Shown here: one piece after another, positions 11,579 to 23,958 of the stretch | Numbering within the stretch: position 1 is the first letter of the stretch | Layout: every line of letters begins with the position of its first letter | NCBI GenBank assembly: GCA_001683735.1 | Contig: LUGG01000029.1 | Location: 1 to 64,000, forward strand | DNA length: 64,000 nucleotides | DNA from: Grifola frondosa | Taxonomy: Eukaryota; Basidiomycota; Agaricomycetes; Polyporales; Grifolaceae | Direction: 5' to 3' | Made by a program: the position numbers and the translations under genes | The notes under the pieces: generated by a model | Database searches by the model: none | The model's input: the letters and a program-made list of their open reading frames with translations, nothing else | Told to the model about the DNA's origin: nothing

Positions 11579-12545
11579 ATGCAACAAACCGCTGTTCGAC
11601 AGGATGTTACTATTGGTATCCTAGGTGAGCGTTGACCTCGTCCTTCGCGACGGCGACCATGCTGACGGCTATTGCCCAGCCCTTCAGGGCGCGTTCGCGG
11701 AGCATCAGGTGATGTTGCAAAAACTGTCCCTGAAAAGGCGGGTGGTCATTGTCTTGGTGCGCACGCTGGAGGATTTACAAAAGTGCGATGCGATGGTCAT
11801 CCCTGGTGGCGGTGCGTTCCATTCACGGCCTGCCGATCGCCCTTCATTGCTGATCGTCGTCTGCGTCTGCCTCGGTCGTGTGACTGTCTTCAGAATCCAC
11901 GACCATTGCACTGTTGGCTCGGCTGGCCGGGCTGTTGGAACCGCTTAGGGAGTTCTTGAAAACGAAGCCTGTCTGGGGAACATGTGCCGGTGCGATTCTT
12001 CTTGCGCAGTCAATTGAGGGTGCGAAGAAAGGGGGCCAGGAGCTGCTGGGTGGTATATCTGTTACCGTGGAGAGGAACGGATGGGGTTCACAGGTGATTC
12101 TGCAACGGTTTTTTGCAGACGTCCATGGCGAGTTAAAATGTCTGGTATCTTCCAGGTAGAATCCTTCGAAGCGCCATTGGAGGTGGAGGGTCTGCGAGAA
12201 TCAAATAGGCCTTTCCATGGCGTCTTCATCCGCGCTCCAGTGAGCACATGTCTCTCCATACCTTTAAAGCACTTTCTCATGTCCTGCAAGGTCATCCTTT
12301 CCCTGAGCCCGTCACCGAGCGACCCTCCGATTCAAGTTCTCTCACGTATATCTGCATCGCTACTCCCATCGTCGCAGACAATAGTGTCCCCAGATGAAGA
12401 CGACACAGACCCCCGCGACGCGCGGACAATCGTTGCGTTGCGACAAGGTCACCATCTGCTTACCACCTTCCATCCCGAGCTCACTAAAGACGACCGCTTC
12501 CATGACTACTTTGTGCGGGAGTGTGTGCTCCTCACGCTCTCATGA
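11579..12545 (+). CDS. PDX2/SNO: Glutaminase subunit of pyridoxal 5'-phosphate synthase (Pdx2/Sno)
   Basis: A class I glutamine amidotransferase that hydrolyses glutamine and passes ammonia to the Pdx1/Snz synthase for vitamin B6 (PLP) formation. Five exons read without a frameshift: MQQTAVRQDVTIGILALQGAFAEHQ, then CDAMVIPGGESTTIALLARL, the nucleophile motif VWGTCAGAILLAQ (Cys), RNGWGSQ, SFEAPL, FHGVFIRAP, and the His/Glu motif TFHPELTKDDRFHDYF near the C-terminus. Introns have GTGAGC or GTGCGT donors. The exon joins fall as the family predicts, for example GGC G|AA TCC giving PGGES. The length, about 250 residues, is usual for fungi. Pdx1 is not in the window. Confidence 0.95.
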
Positions 12546-12842
12546 TCTTGTCTGCATTTCTTTTGTATGCACTTGAGGGATGACGGGCGAGGTTGATGAT
12601 GGTGTTGTCTCTGATATACCACCGTAGAACTCCTGTAAGATCTATCTTCAACTCGGAGTGCAATCTACTATCTTTATTCTTGTTTTCTCATCCTTCCCAG
12701 TATGGTGTACTGCCATCGAAGCTGACGTTGAACCGTCCGAAATAATGGGTGCAGTTTCCGCGTCGATATATGCGCGCAATGCTTCACTGACACTCGCACC
12801 TGCCATTTTCTAGCCATTATCACAGCTAGATACACTTCCTAA
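12546..12842. other. Convergent intergenic region
   Basis: About 300 bp between the stops of the Pdx2 gene (plus) and HET gene 1 (minus). Nothing else seen. Confidence 0.5.
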
Positions 12843-14883
12843 TTACCGGAAAAGTCGCCTAGACTCGATCCAGTATGCCACGATAGGGAGGATCTCAAGT
12901 GACTCCGCCACAGTCCAGGATGGTCTATCAACTTCGAAGTCAAGCGGTGGTCGCTTGTCACCAAAATGCACCTTGTCAACATACAACTCCCATAATGACG
13001 ATCCACTGATTTCTTCCTGAGGGGCTGCACGACCATGGGCTATAACCTTGAAAGCCTGTTCATTGTCGGAATCCATTTCTAGCCACATCGTGAAATACCA
13101 CCCGAGCGCTTCGTTGTTCCTCAGCAGTTCTCTCAGGAGACAAGTCAAGAAATCCATGAGCACTTGTCCCATGAAATGCGGCGGTGATTCCACGTAGAGT
13201 CTCACTGAAAAAACCCTCGGCTCTCCTTCTGATCCAATCGAGTTGTCGACAATTATATGAATCAATCCGAATTCGAACGTCTGCGATCGCTGGAAGAATC
13301 TTTTGTGGAGGCTGGCAATTTCCCCGTTTATGAACGGCGCATGTTGGTACTGATGCAAAATGCTACAGGCCGTCTTGTCATCACCTTGCGGCATCTCCGG
13401 CCAAGAGGGAGTGTCTTCAGTCACCAAATCGACCACCAAACGAGGTTCTGCGTGGTGTGCTGAAGAACAATCTATGCCTATGACCGCACCGACTTTCTTC
13501 CCAGTGCCCATTTCTCGCAGCACGATAATCCCGCAGCGGCGTGCTGCAAGACGGCGACCCTCTATCTTCAGCTGTAGTCTATTTCCTGCATCATCCCACA
13601 TCCTGCGACACGGAGTTATTGCTAATGGGTGAAGTCGTTGAGTGAGAAGCTGACGACGATCAAAATGAAAGACGTATATTCTATTCTCCCGGGCTTCATC
13701 ACTTTCGGCTGATGGAGTATGCAGAAGATAGATATCCTGCGTTATAAACGGTTCTGCGAGCGCCTCGCGATCGTGAACGGCGTAACGTAGGGCGACCCTT
13801 CGATATTGGTTGTGTGTACCATCCACAAGGCAAGGAAACATACCCGGAATTGTCCGTCAATGTACGTGCCGCAAGCTAAAGCAGCGAGAAAAGTGCCCGT
13901 CTGTATGTCATGGGGTCGCAAGGGCAGTCGGATGCGTATGCCGTGATTCGTCAAGGAATGATGGGGAGGGGGTCAATAATCCCGAACATTCGCGCATAAT
14001 CCGCGTAAGGTATTTGCTGGATGGACGACGCGATCCTGATGCCGAAGCATACAGGATCGTAGGCCAGACAGGAGTCCCAGCCAGGACGATTGTTGACTCT
14101 CCAGGCCAAGATGCTGTGGTCGGTTGATCGTCTCAGGATCTCATGCTGCAGCCGGATAAAGGCCTGTTTTCCTTCGCCATATAACGTCGGCATATGTATT
14201 CCAAAGAGGCCCACCAGTGAGTATGTTCGGTCCTCCACTCTAGTGGTCGATCTGTCTCCTGCCCAACGCATCCTATCCGCTACACTGACTTTCGTTAATG
14301 GCAAGCGATCCAGAAGTACATTTCGATCCACGCCCGTGGCAGTTTTGATTGCGCTCAATAATTCCAAGCGTGTCCCAATCTCGCTCCAGTCGTGAGCGAG
14401 AAACTCGAGTTCCTTCGGCGCAATCAACTCCTGAAGAGTCCACCCTCGGCTGAACCACCTGCTTTTTCGGAACCGAGTCGCATCTCGCCATCGTAGCTGC
14501 TCGAAGTCGTCGCTCCTCATAAAAATGTCGTCCATATCGCTTTTAGCTGGTACATCATCCAGGTACATGTAGCAGACTTCGGCTTGTCTATACCACTCGT
14601 ACATGGAGTTTATTGCCTCGGACTCCAACTCGGAGCTGCTGGATTTGTCGATACAGCAGCTGTCAATCCACACCCACTCGTAGCCTTCACTAAGCGCCTT
14701 TGAACAGCAACCTGCGACTTTCGAATATCCTCGCAGATCCTTCATGCCAGGCTCGAAGCTCCGTATGTGACGAAATAATAATTCATCTTCATGCCACACA
14801 TGTGACAGTATGGCATACGGATCTGCACGGTGACTGTCGGGAAATTCCTTGAGCGTGAGGGTTTGTGTATGCAAGAGATACAT
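12843..14883 (-). CDS. HET-domain protein 1
   Basis: The HET domain is the fungal incompatibility domain linked to non-self recognition and cell death. From the ATG at 14883 (MYLLHTQTLTLKEF) the protein shows AILSHVWHEDE, YEWVWIDSCCIDKSSSSELE, AINSMYEWYRQAEVCYMYL, WFSRGWTLQELIAP, FLAHDWSEIG, YSLVGLFGIHMPTLYGEGK and AFIRLQHEILRRSTDHSI. These are the three HET blocks in order, in residues 1-300. The remaining 380 or so residues have no named domain but align with HET protein 2 at 60 kb (TNHGIRIRLP, QDIYL, RMW, KRFFQRS). The frame is broken by single-base deletions near 13965 (C run) and 13846; adding one base at each restores alignment to the paralogue. It is probably intact in the organism. 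The protein is intronless, like its paralogue. Confidence 0.85.
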
Positions 14884-15642
14884 CCGTGGTGGAGAAATCT
14901 CTAAGATATTTAGGATAGTGAAAGTCAAGCTAAAAATATGCAGTCGTGAGTGTCATTCGGGGAAGTGGATATTTGAATGCCGGTACGTACCACGAGAATA
15001 ATGGCGTATCTGATTGGAGTTAGATAGAGATTTTCAGTTCGAAATGAATTTCAATTCCGTCGATTCATTCGAGCAATGCTCACCGGCTATAAAGTTTTAG
15101 AGGCCAGGGTGACCTATCCAACTTTTCGTACTGCAAGATGATCGAGGGGTTGGGCTGGGAAAGAATTTCCTTTGAGCTGGGAATGAGGACGATGAGCACA
15201 TATGGACGATCGAAAGCACGAGTCCTGACATTGATATATGATACCTCTAGCACCGACGCAAAAAAAAATTGCAAAACTTGTCGTCCGCAGATGACGCCCT
15301 CTGGAGGGCGCAAATAGCAGGAGGAGACTGATATCAGCGCCTTCTGACTGAGTCACAGTGCAATAAGATGAATGAACGCGCGGCAACGGGCTCTGATAGC
15401 ACAATGGGGGATATCGTGTGAACCAAGTGCCATGGATTGACGGTGACATGCAACATAGCTACAGGACTTCGGAAATTCATACCCGACCAATGACCAAAAT
15501 ACATCGCGGACCTCGTTGACAGAGACCTCGTACACGAAACCAGGGGAAGCGCGGAAAACGAAATACAACAAGGGAATGCAAGTTAAAATCCTGAAGACAG
15601 ATACAGATGCTTGTGATGTATGTCGAGTTGCTGCGTGGACTA
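14884..15642. other. Upstream region of HET gene 1, no gene recognised
   Basis: Short minus-strand frames (15080-15692) show no motif. I see nothing else. Confidence 0.4.
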
Positions 15643-16623
15643 TTAGAAGTCAAAATACCCCGCTCTCCCCGCAAGGATGGCCGGAGACCCAAGAATGCTT
15701 CTCAGACAACCCTGCTCGGCAGGGGTCTGCACCCCAATGGGAATATGAAAGGAGCGGACAGCGAGCGGCGATGCCACATTGTAGATCGAAGGTGGGCTAT
15801 AATTACCGTGAGAAAATCGCCGTGGTATTCTGTGCAAGACAGTTGTTTCCGGAGATTGTGCGCTGAAGGAGAAGCGGCTGACAAGGGTAGGTCTGATCGG
15901 CGGAAGCAGTGTCGCTTTGGAACTCTGAAAATGATCCCCTCCAGCGTCGTGGGGAGAGAGCAGACTGCTCCGCCTTAAAGCCAGAGGTACACAAGAGACA
16001 GGAACTCGGACTGGTTCGGATCGTGGGCTTTCGACAGAAGAAGACGACTGGGAGGGTGTCATGCACATAGGAGTAAATCGGAGAGAGGGAGAAGGGAGCG
16101 GTGACTTCAGTTTGAATCCAGCAAAGTCAAGCGAGGACCAAGTACGAGGCATAGGCAGTGGTACCCGAGGAAGTTTCGGAGGCGTCAGTGGCGTCTGCAT
16201 GATCTGATCGACAGGTGTGATAGGAGGCCGGTTTCGATCACTTTCCATTCCGGAAGAAAAAGAGAATCGTCGGAGAGACCTCGTCAGCGGAGAACCAGAA
16301 GCCTCAGACGAGATAACAGGAGGACTAGTCGGAGTGCTAGAAATCACAGGCGAGCCTGCCCAGAATAGCGGAACAGGAGGGAGCGCGACTTGACATTGCA
16401 AAATTGGGATGTTTAAGGCAAGACGGCGTCGAGACATAGAAAGGGACGTTTTAGTGGATGAATTTACAACTGTGATAGGAGATGCGATTGAGAATGAGCA
16501 CCGATGTGTGAGAATTTTTGTTTGAGAGAATGCGCGCGCAGGAATCACGAGCGCTTCAAGCGCAGGTTTCTTGCAGGGGCCAGGAGAGGGAGCTGATTGA
16601 ACGAAAGCACTCTTGCCTAACAA
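15643..16623 (-). CDS. Ser/Pro-rich low-complexity protein, hypothetical
   Basis: An uninterrupted minus frame of up to 326 codons. The most likely start is the Met of MSRRRLALNIPIL at about 16436. The composition is rich in Ser, Pro and Arg (SPVISSTPTSPPVISSEASG, LTPPKLPRVPLPMPRTW), with several SP/TP sites and no structured domain, and it ends GRAGYFDF. It may be a regulatory or scaffold protein. Length and amino-acid bias support coding, but no family is recognised. Confidence 0.5.
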   Translation of the reverse strand: MLGKSAFVQSAPSPGPCKKPALEALVIPARAFSQTKILTHRCSFSIASPITVVNSSTKTSLSMSRRRLALNIPILQCQVALPPVPLFWAGSPVISSTPTSPPVISSEASGSPLTRSLRRFSFSSGMESDRNRPPITPVDQIMQTPLTPPKLPRVPLPMPRTWSSLDFAGFKLKSPLPSPSLRFTPMCMTPSQSSSSVESPRSEPVRVPVSCVPLALRRSSLLSPHDAGGDHFQSSKATLLPPIRPTLVSRFSFSAQSPETTVLHRIPRRFSHGNYSPPSIYNVASPLAVRSFHIPIGVQTPAEQGCLRSILGSPAILAGRAGYFDF

Positions 16624-17099
16624 GGGTCGAGAAGCTGGGTCTGTTCCATGTCAATTATAATCCCCACGGGCAAGCAGGATAGGTTGAACACGTACCTACG
16701 CGTCTACATTCCAAGTCACGGACGTAAGAAGCGATTTTAGCCAATGAACAGAAGTCGCCTGTGGTGAGATGTATGTATTTTTGCATATCTCGTATTTTGC
16801 TCTCAGAATTCGGAAGACTCCCGCGTGCCGGTTTGGTAATAATCCTGCGGTATCCAAAGAACTCTGCAGTCATCAAGGCTATACATATCAAGTCAAGAGT
16901 TCGGAAATTGTGCCCCCAGCGAACAAGCATACCTTCCAGACAACATAGTCGATTTTTGATATCCAAGGCAGTTTTTCTGCGCCCGGCAAGGGGACCTACA
17001 CCCCCAACCTCGCGTGTTCGCATCAAATGGCGCACTATATAGGAACACAACGGAATGGGGAGAATGGCGAGACCGTAGATTATGGGTGGCAAGGAGAGG

Positions 17100-17226
17100 G
17101 ATCGGGCTAGTCTCGGAACCAGCCGTTCTCTCCCTTCGGACCCCCAATCGGACATCGAAAAACACCAACACACAGAGGGAGAGAACGTCTGGTGAATTTG
17201 GTATAGGCGGGGGGGGGATGGTCACA
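17100..17226 (+). repeat. Hairpin-containing element, copy A of an inverted pair
   Basis: This is one arm of an inverted repeat whose partner is at about 17616-17786. It contains an inner hairpin: CCAGCCGTTCTCTCCCT (17119-17135) pairs with AGGGAGAGAACGTCTGG (17176-17192) with one mismatch. Its loop includes AATCGGACATCGAAAAAC. The element ends in TTTGGTATAGGC, a run of about nine G, and ATGGTCAC. Confidence 0.7.
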
Positions 17227-17615
17227 TTCACGTGCCTTAAGACGCGCTCTACGCGTCGCGTCGTGCACGGCCGCATGTCATTTTGATGCATGTACTCTGC
17301 GAATTGGCCCTTAATATTAATGAAAAAATTTTGCCCAACCATATTTATGTCATGTATATTGGTCTGAGACAGATTCTGCTTCATCTCGTCATAATTTGTT
17401 ATCATCCCAGTACTTACTCTCTTGTATTGGTAGATGCTGACTAAGCGTTGGTAGTACGGAGACCGGGGCACTTTTGATATGTTTAATGGCGTCGGACAGA
17501 TCTCTTGGCTCTTTCAACTCATAGGGTGATCACTCGGTTGAATTTTGTGGTATTTGGCCGTGCATACATAGCCTATCTCGAGCGTCGCTGAGAGCAATCT
17601 GACGCGGTCGGTCAC

Positions 17616-17786
17616 AAAGCGTGACCATCCCCCCCCCGCCTATACCAAAGTCACCAGACGTTATAGGTGGTAGTAGTGCTGGGGTTTTTCGATGTCCGAT
17701 TGGTTCTACGCCGGACTCTTCCGGTGGCGCAGCCGCCGTGCACAACTACCACTATAACGGCTGGTTACGAGACTAGGATCGGGCGA
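17616..17786 (-). repeat. Hairpin-containing element, copy B of an inverted pair
   Basis: This is the reverse-oriented partner of the element at 17.1 kb. It shares GTGACCAT, a C run, GCCTATACCAAA, the loop sequence GTTTTTCGATGTCCGATT and GGCTGGTTACGAGACTAG. Its own hairpin pairs an arm at 17654-17674 (CCAGACGTTATAGGTGG, then TAGT) with ACTACCACTATAACGGCTGG (17745-17764). The stem sequence differs from copy A, but both arms have changed together. Confidence 0.7.
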
Positions 17787-17982
17787 GGGAAGGAACGGGG
17801 AACGCTGTGTTACGGTCAGACTTTAAGGAGATTGAGATTTGAGTTCAAACTTACTTGACCGTGTGACCTGTAACGTCAATCAGAGGACGCGATCGGTCAC
17901 ATATCACGTGGTAGTCGAACGCGATGATCACAGTTTCTGGACTTTGACTCTTCCTACTCGCGCTGACTTTACGCTACCGACC

Positions 17983-20900
17983 ATGTCCGCCGTGGAAGCT
18001 GCTCTCGCACTCTTGGACAAGGAGATTTCGAACCTCAAGGGAAAAGAGAAAACCACCCTTGCAGAAACTTCGGCGCAAGTGTCGTCACATCTCGTTTTAC
18101 TGGTGATGCAGTATTCATTAGAGTGCGGAGATGTATACTCACAGATATTTAGAAATCTTCTACTATATCAGAGCAAGCAGTGCAGAAGTTGTCTAAATGT
18201 TTTCGTGAACACCTGTTGCGACTCTATTCTGCTTTTCTACTTCCTTCTCTTCAATTTGCTGCTGCGATTTTCGAAAGGATTTACCACGAAAAGGTTTTAG
18301 CGGCATTAGGCAATCAACAGCAGGAACAGAAGATTCTCTGGGAAACTGTACTCTATGCGCTGCTCTCCGGTATTCTGGTAAGTCTACGTCTTGGCATAGA
18401 TATGTTGTGCTGCGGAGTAACATCATATTCCAGGATCTTCTTGATAGCAACGACAACAGTGCGTGATACTTAAAGGTCGCATTTAACATCCTTATTCATA
18501 GAATGCTTTGGCAGACGACGTCAAAGATGCAATTGCATTAGCGCTCTATCCGACCATCTGTGATATTTGTTTCTCGCTGACCGCACCTAAGATAGCTGTG
18601 GACCTCAGATGCTCTGTATGTCTCTTCTTCTGTTTTTGACGTTGTTTTATGTCGTTATATGCGTCGGTTCTGGTTTCTGGGCTAATTCTACTTTCACAGG
18701 CGTACAACCTGCTTTCTGACTCAACGGCTTCACACAAGGGAAACCAGCAGAGGCTACGAGATCCCAAACTACTAGGAGGGTAAGCTATTCAGATTTCGAA
18801 CCATCCCTTCCCTCTCATGCATCTACATAGAGAACGACTGGGAGCCATTATATGGAGAACGAAAGGTTAGTACTCATCTTTGCGCCAACATTCTGCACTT
18901 TCTCATCTAGCTTGACATTTCCAGATTACCTTGCCATCGAGAGCTTGCTGAATTTGTTCGCTCGAGTTCTTCCGTCAACCAACAACTCCGCCTCTGGCCG
19001 TACTCAGCGGACGGCCTTCATACAGTCCGTGTTCGTATCTCCGACTACACCAGAGGTCACCGTTATGGGGCAGGAGGTTGCAGCTTTACTTGAACATGTA
19101 CCCACTCGGGATTGGGAGGAAACCGCCTCGAAGATCGTCGATGTACTTGGGAGAGGGAATATTGCATAGTCCGTGCCAATACTGCACTCAGCTCTCGAAG
19201 GAGCACTCATGTCTTCCCTATAGTCCTCAACCTTTTGCAGGAGTCGATGTGTCCATTTGTCGGCGGCCTCAGTCGTCTGATCGATTGTACGTAGACGACA
19301 AGGCCTTTCTTGTCAATATCATCTTGGGGGTGAGAGCATTCGCCTGTAGCATGTACTTTTAGAGGAAGAACTGACTATATGCGCCATTTACTTTTGTTTT
19401 GGCCCATCTAGGATGATGAATGTGAATCTATCGAGATCCCATATTCAACTGTGCGCAAAATTGAGATCGATCACGAGCGCTGTGATCCCAAGGACCAGAA
19501 TGCTGTCATTCGCATCATCATCCAACTCAGCAGTCCGCCGATGTTCGGTAAATATCCTATTCAAGAGAAGACTGGCGATGGTGGCGACAACACTGTCCCC
19601 ACAGCCGTTTTCGTCCTCAACAAGGATCACGAGCGACGATTTACAGAAGCTCTTCGTAGCAGGAATCTCGTACATCTTCACTTTTTGGCGATCGTTCGTG
19701 GCTATTGACTGCTCCCTTCGCAGAGTCGATTTATCAGGATGATCGTGCCGCCCAAGCTATCACTTGCCACGTCACCCACAGCTCTAAACTTTGACAGTCA
19801 AGGAAACCCCATCAAGGAGTTGAGTCAGAACGAGGTTCGGTTCGGTATTCTCTTCTTCCTTGTTTCCATCTATTCTCACGTTCACTTCTCCGTGCGATGC
19901 AGAGGATTCAGAACGTGGCACAATGTGAGCTCATCTATCTTCGTCACGCCATAACCTGACATTCCGCATGTAGTTTATCGTACGGACGACACCAGCGATG
20001 ACTTCTCTTTTGCTCAGGACTTGGAAGAAGCATGCGTCAGGCGTAATGGATCATCTCCTTCCCACTTCCTTGAGCAGAAACTTGATATCTCGTCAAGCAA
20101 CATCAAGATCCAGAAGACCATACCTCTCAAAGCAAGTAAGCCATACGCTAGATCTCCATGCAAGATGTCCCTTCGGTCTCGGCGCGACACTTTGAATCTG
20201 CCTATCGATGAAATTAAACCTAGCACCGTCGTTCGCACTGCTTCTCTTGTTCGTTCTGGCACGCAGGTCGTACGCGATGCAGCGTTTGGCACCAGTGATG
20301 AGGAATTATCTGAGATATCGGACTGGGAATCTGATGCCGGTACTACGCGAGCTTCGAAGCCTATGACCTCTGGCAAGGTCTCATCGGGAAAAACGGACAC
20401 AAGCATGCTTGTCCCCCACAGTAGAAGAGTGCTGGATTCTGATGACGACGCGCCAGGTCTAACCCGGTACAATCAATCTCGGACGCGAAATGCGAAGAAG
20501 AAAGCTGTTCTGGAACGTGACTCTTCCGGGGATCAGAACGGGGATGGTCTTAGATTGGACTTGGATACTCTGGCGACAAAGCCGCAACCTATCTCAATGA
20601 CTCCGATCACTCCTCCGTCTCAAACTGGTGCAGACTCAACTATGGTCCACAACTCTGCTGTAATGAAACCACCTCCGAAGCTGAATGAGAAGACTAAGGC
20701 ACTACGCTTCAATATGCAGGATGAAGGACTGAAGGTGATTTCTCCAGTAAATGACTCTCCATCTGGCACTACTGCGGCTGGATCTTCCCCGTCTGCTCTT
20801 GTCTCCAAGAATACTACGAATCTCACTTGTGTTGATGTTCCTATGCTGTCGAAATCATCAAAGAACACCTCTGCTATGCCTACCTTTGGCTCTATTCTCA

Positions 20901-23634
20901 GTCGCTCTGCGCATATACAGGTTAATTCAGAGGCTCCTGTGAAGAAGGCTCACCTCGATCCGATTCGTGACCGCTTACCTGATCCCGCCAGCGGTGAGTG
21001 ATGGAATACCGACCCCTTCGCTTTGTCTCATTTGCAGCATAGCTCCTTTACATTCCTCGCCAACCCCAAGCACCAGAGGTACCCGAAAGTCGATCAAAGA
21101 CAGTCTTCGCAAGAAGAATCAGAGTGCCGCGGAGGACGTCACCGAGCAGAACCACATGAAGGCATCTAAAAGAAGGAAAGATGAAGAGAACGACAACGAC
21201 CCTTCGTTCGCCTTTCCAGATGACTTTGAGGGTGTGCGGCCGTCTAAGCGGCGGCGAGCGAGCTCAGATGTTAAAGCCGAGGCCGACCACGCTGTTCCTC
21301 TGGAGCAAACCGAATCACAAGTTCTTCGACCACGGACGACCGCAGCTACCCGGGCGAAGAAGAAATATCGCGGCAAGAAAGGACGTACCTCTTCACCGAT
21401 CGTGGCTGGTCATGCTGTTGACTACGACTCATTGCCAAGCCCGCCGCATGTTTGCCATTTGTCTGCGCCGCCCCCGCCCAAAAAGCGTATGGGGAAGCTC
21501 GACAAAGGTGCGGCTCTGATAGAGTCCTCCCCTGCAGTGACACGCACAGCTCGTGCTGCTGCTGCTAAGAAAGAGAATGTCCCTGCCCCAGTTGTGCCCC
21601 CGTAGTCCCCAAAACCAAACCAAACCTCAAACCCGGTAAAAGTCTCGTTCAAGTCGACCCACCAGCGCAAAATCAGAACGAACAAGATGCGCCTCCGGCA
21701 CGACCTCGCCCTAGGGCCAAGACAGTTCAGCGCAACGAAAAGGTCCTACCTGTTGACGAACATGCGCAAGATGTAGTTGATGCCGTCAGTGTTAACAATA
21801 TAACTTTCAATGCGCTCATCAACAGTCTTTTCCAGGTATCGAATAATCTTCCCACTGTGGCCGCGCGTCCACTCACGAGACGTGCTAAAGCCTTGGGTAT
21901 CAAGCCAGCCGCGGTGGACGAACCAGCGGAAGGAGGAGTTATAAAGGTAAGGCGGTCAATTATTTCTTAACGAGTTCATCTATAACTTAATTTTAGCGAG
22001 TCGCCGCTGCTCCTGGAAAACTGTCTGATCGAAGTATCAAAAAGTCTCACAAGGCTCCATGGGATAACTCAGCCTTCGCAGAAACAGCACGGCCAGCTGA
22101 TGCAGACACTAATGAAAGGGAATCCCAAGATAACGCCATGCAGAATGCCTTGTATCATCTTGCCGCTGACGAGTTGTCACCGATTGGGGCCGTTCAAGGT
22201 GTTCTTTCACGCATTACCCCACTTTTGCCTATTGGTGTGATGGCACCGCTCAAGTCGCCTCAAGCCTTAGATCTCCCAATTCCACGCCCACCTCCACCTG
22301 TTAATGTTCTTCCGACATCACCTCCAGTGACCGAACCATCAAGACAAGAGTCCCCGCCTCTACCTAATGATGGTTTAGAATTGTACACACGACCTGCCCT
22401 GGGGGAAGAACCAGAATCAGCTTCTACGAGTAGAATGATAGTCGTCAAGGAGGCGGCGCAGGTCAGTCTTATGACATGCTCTCGTATGCATATTAACCAC
22501 AAGTGAGCAGGATATGCAGAAGACGGAATTGCCGGCGAAGACTCCGTTGGTGCGCAAGATGGCTATGTCGAGTTCGCGAGTCGATTCCGGAAGTGCGGAT
22601 ACGCAATTGAACAAAACTGAAACAACAGTGGTACGCCTTTGTCTCGACCTTATATCAATGGTCCCTCCCTCATTTCTTTCGGTGTTTACGTCGCGCAGCC
22701 ACTGAAGGAAGGATATATAATTGATCTTACTCAAGACGACTCCCCTGTAAAACGACAGCCGTCTGCCGTTCGCATTCAACCATCACACGTCTCACCTGTC
22801 CGTTCACGATCCGCGTCTGTGGTTGACATCGCAGAGTCACCTTCCCCCACGCTTAAGCGTTCTTATTTAACAGCTGTGCATCCATCGAGCGCCTCACGTC
22901 CGCGTTATTCGGTCACCTTCGCACCAATAGTAGAGGAACGTCAGCCTTCTCCCCCGGCATTCCACCCCATGGTCGCCTCATCACCGAAGGAGTGGACTAG
23001 CCCACATGTAACGAAACCTACGAACTTCGGTAAGCATCCAAGTAGGTAACTCCTAGGCGTACGTAGTACTGAATAGTATGTATCTCAGCGCCGCCTGCAA
23101 AGCGCATTGCATATCAGAGACGTATCCTCAAATCAGAGGAAGACAGGGCGAGGCAGCTCAAGGGCGATGACGACGAAGGGAACAGTATGCAGGCAATTGT
23201 CGATGTCCTAGGTCAAATTCAACAGGTCAGTCCCGTTCTAAAATCAGCCATGTACCATCTAATTCTTCGCGCAGGCGATTTTAAGGAAGATTACAACGAA
23301 GTTTGAAGGTGTTCGTAGTGAGGTCAGGGAGGGCCAAGAGGCTCTTCTCTCGGAGGCCATGGCCGACATGCACCAAATGCGGGCAGAAAGGTGAGCTTAT
23401 CTCCAGTACTGTATTTCCAATGGCTGACTATATGTACTCAGTGTGACCCACTTCAATCGACTCGTTGACCTTGAAGCCGAGTACGCCAACTTGGGGAGGA
23501 AGATCTCCAATGGTTTCGAGGATATGGTCAAGATAAATCAAGACCTGTACGGGAATCTGGCTGGAGTTGTTGAGGACCATGACCGGAACATGTTGTCTAA
23601 GAAGATGCCGACGTCTTTGTTTTCCTCTGGATGA
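17983..23634 (+). CDS. Large SYCP2/Red1-like protein, candidate meiotic chromosome axis component
   Basis: A multi-exon gene starting MSAVEAALALLDKEISNLKG. Residues of about 1-300 are helical and repeat-like (LQFAAAIFERIYHEKVLAAL, YLAIESLLNLFARVLPS, VAALLEHVPTRDWEETASKI). A beta-rich segment follows (KAFLVNIILGDDECESIEIP, VRKIEIDHER, AVIRIIIQLS), reading like the Spt16M-like PH domain of SYCP2. Next is a very long disordered Ser/Thr/Lys region with basic clusters (RPSKRRRASS) and a SUMO-interaction-like motif (IIDLTQDDSP, about 22716-22745). The C-terminal coiled coil (ILRKITTKFEGVRSEVREGQ, then VTHFNRLVDLEAEYANLGRK) ends LFSSG. Armadillo-like N-terminus, PH-like domain, disorder, then C-terminal coiled coil is the SYCP2/Red1/ASY3 layout. 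The assignment is inference by architecture, not identity. A C5 run at 21597-21601 lacks one base, producing an apparent TAG. Confidence 0.5.
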
Positions 23635-23958
23635 GCGTGCGATACTTCACCTCGCCTATTGATTCTAAGCCCATTGCTTGTCCGTGTACTTACACATTCA
23701 TGAATAAATCGAGCAGAAGGGTACTGCTATGCTACGTATTCCATTGTATGCTGTTGGACGAGAAGAAACACCACCTAAGGCTTGACTTCAGAGAGAGGTT
23801 GGTGCAAAAAATCAGCTGGGGGAGTGTCATCATTAGAGTCGGTGATTAGTGGTACTATATACAATTGTGAATACATGTAGTTCATGCTGATACAGTGCGG
23901 TTGGGTTCCTTCAGTTCCTGTGTGTAGATAAATTGTCGCCGTCACTGATACGAGTTCA

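Noticed and set aside
12843..14883. HET gene 1 as a pseudogene
   Set aside because: Only two single-base slips, one in a C run; the rest aligns with HET protein 2 without stops, and the same kind of slip occurs in housekeeping genes here.
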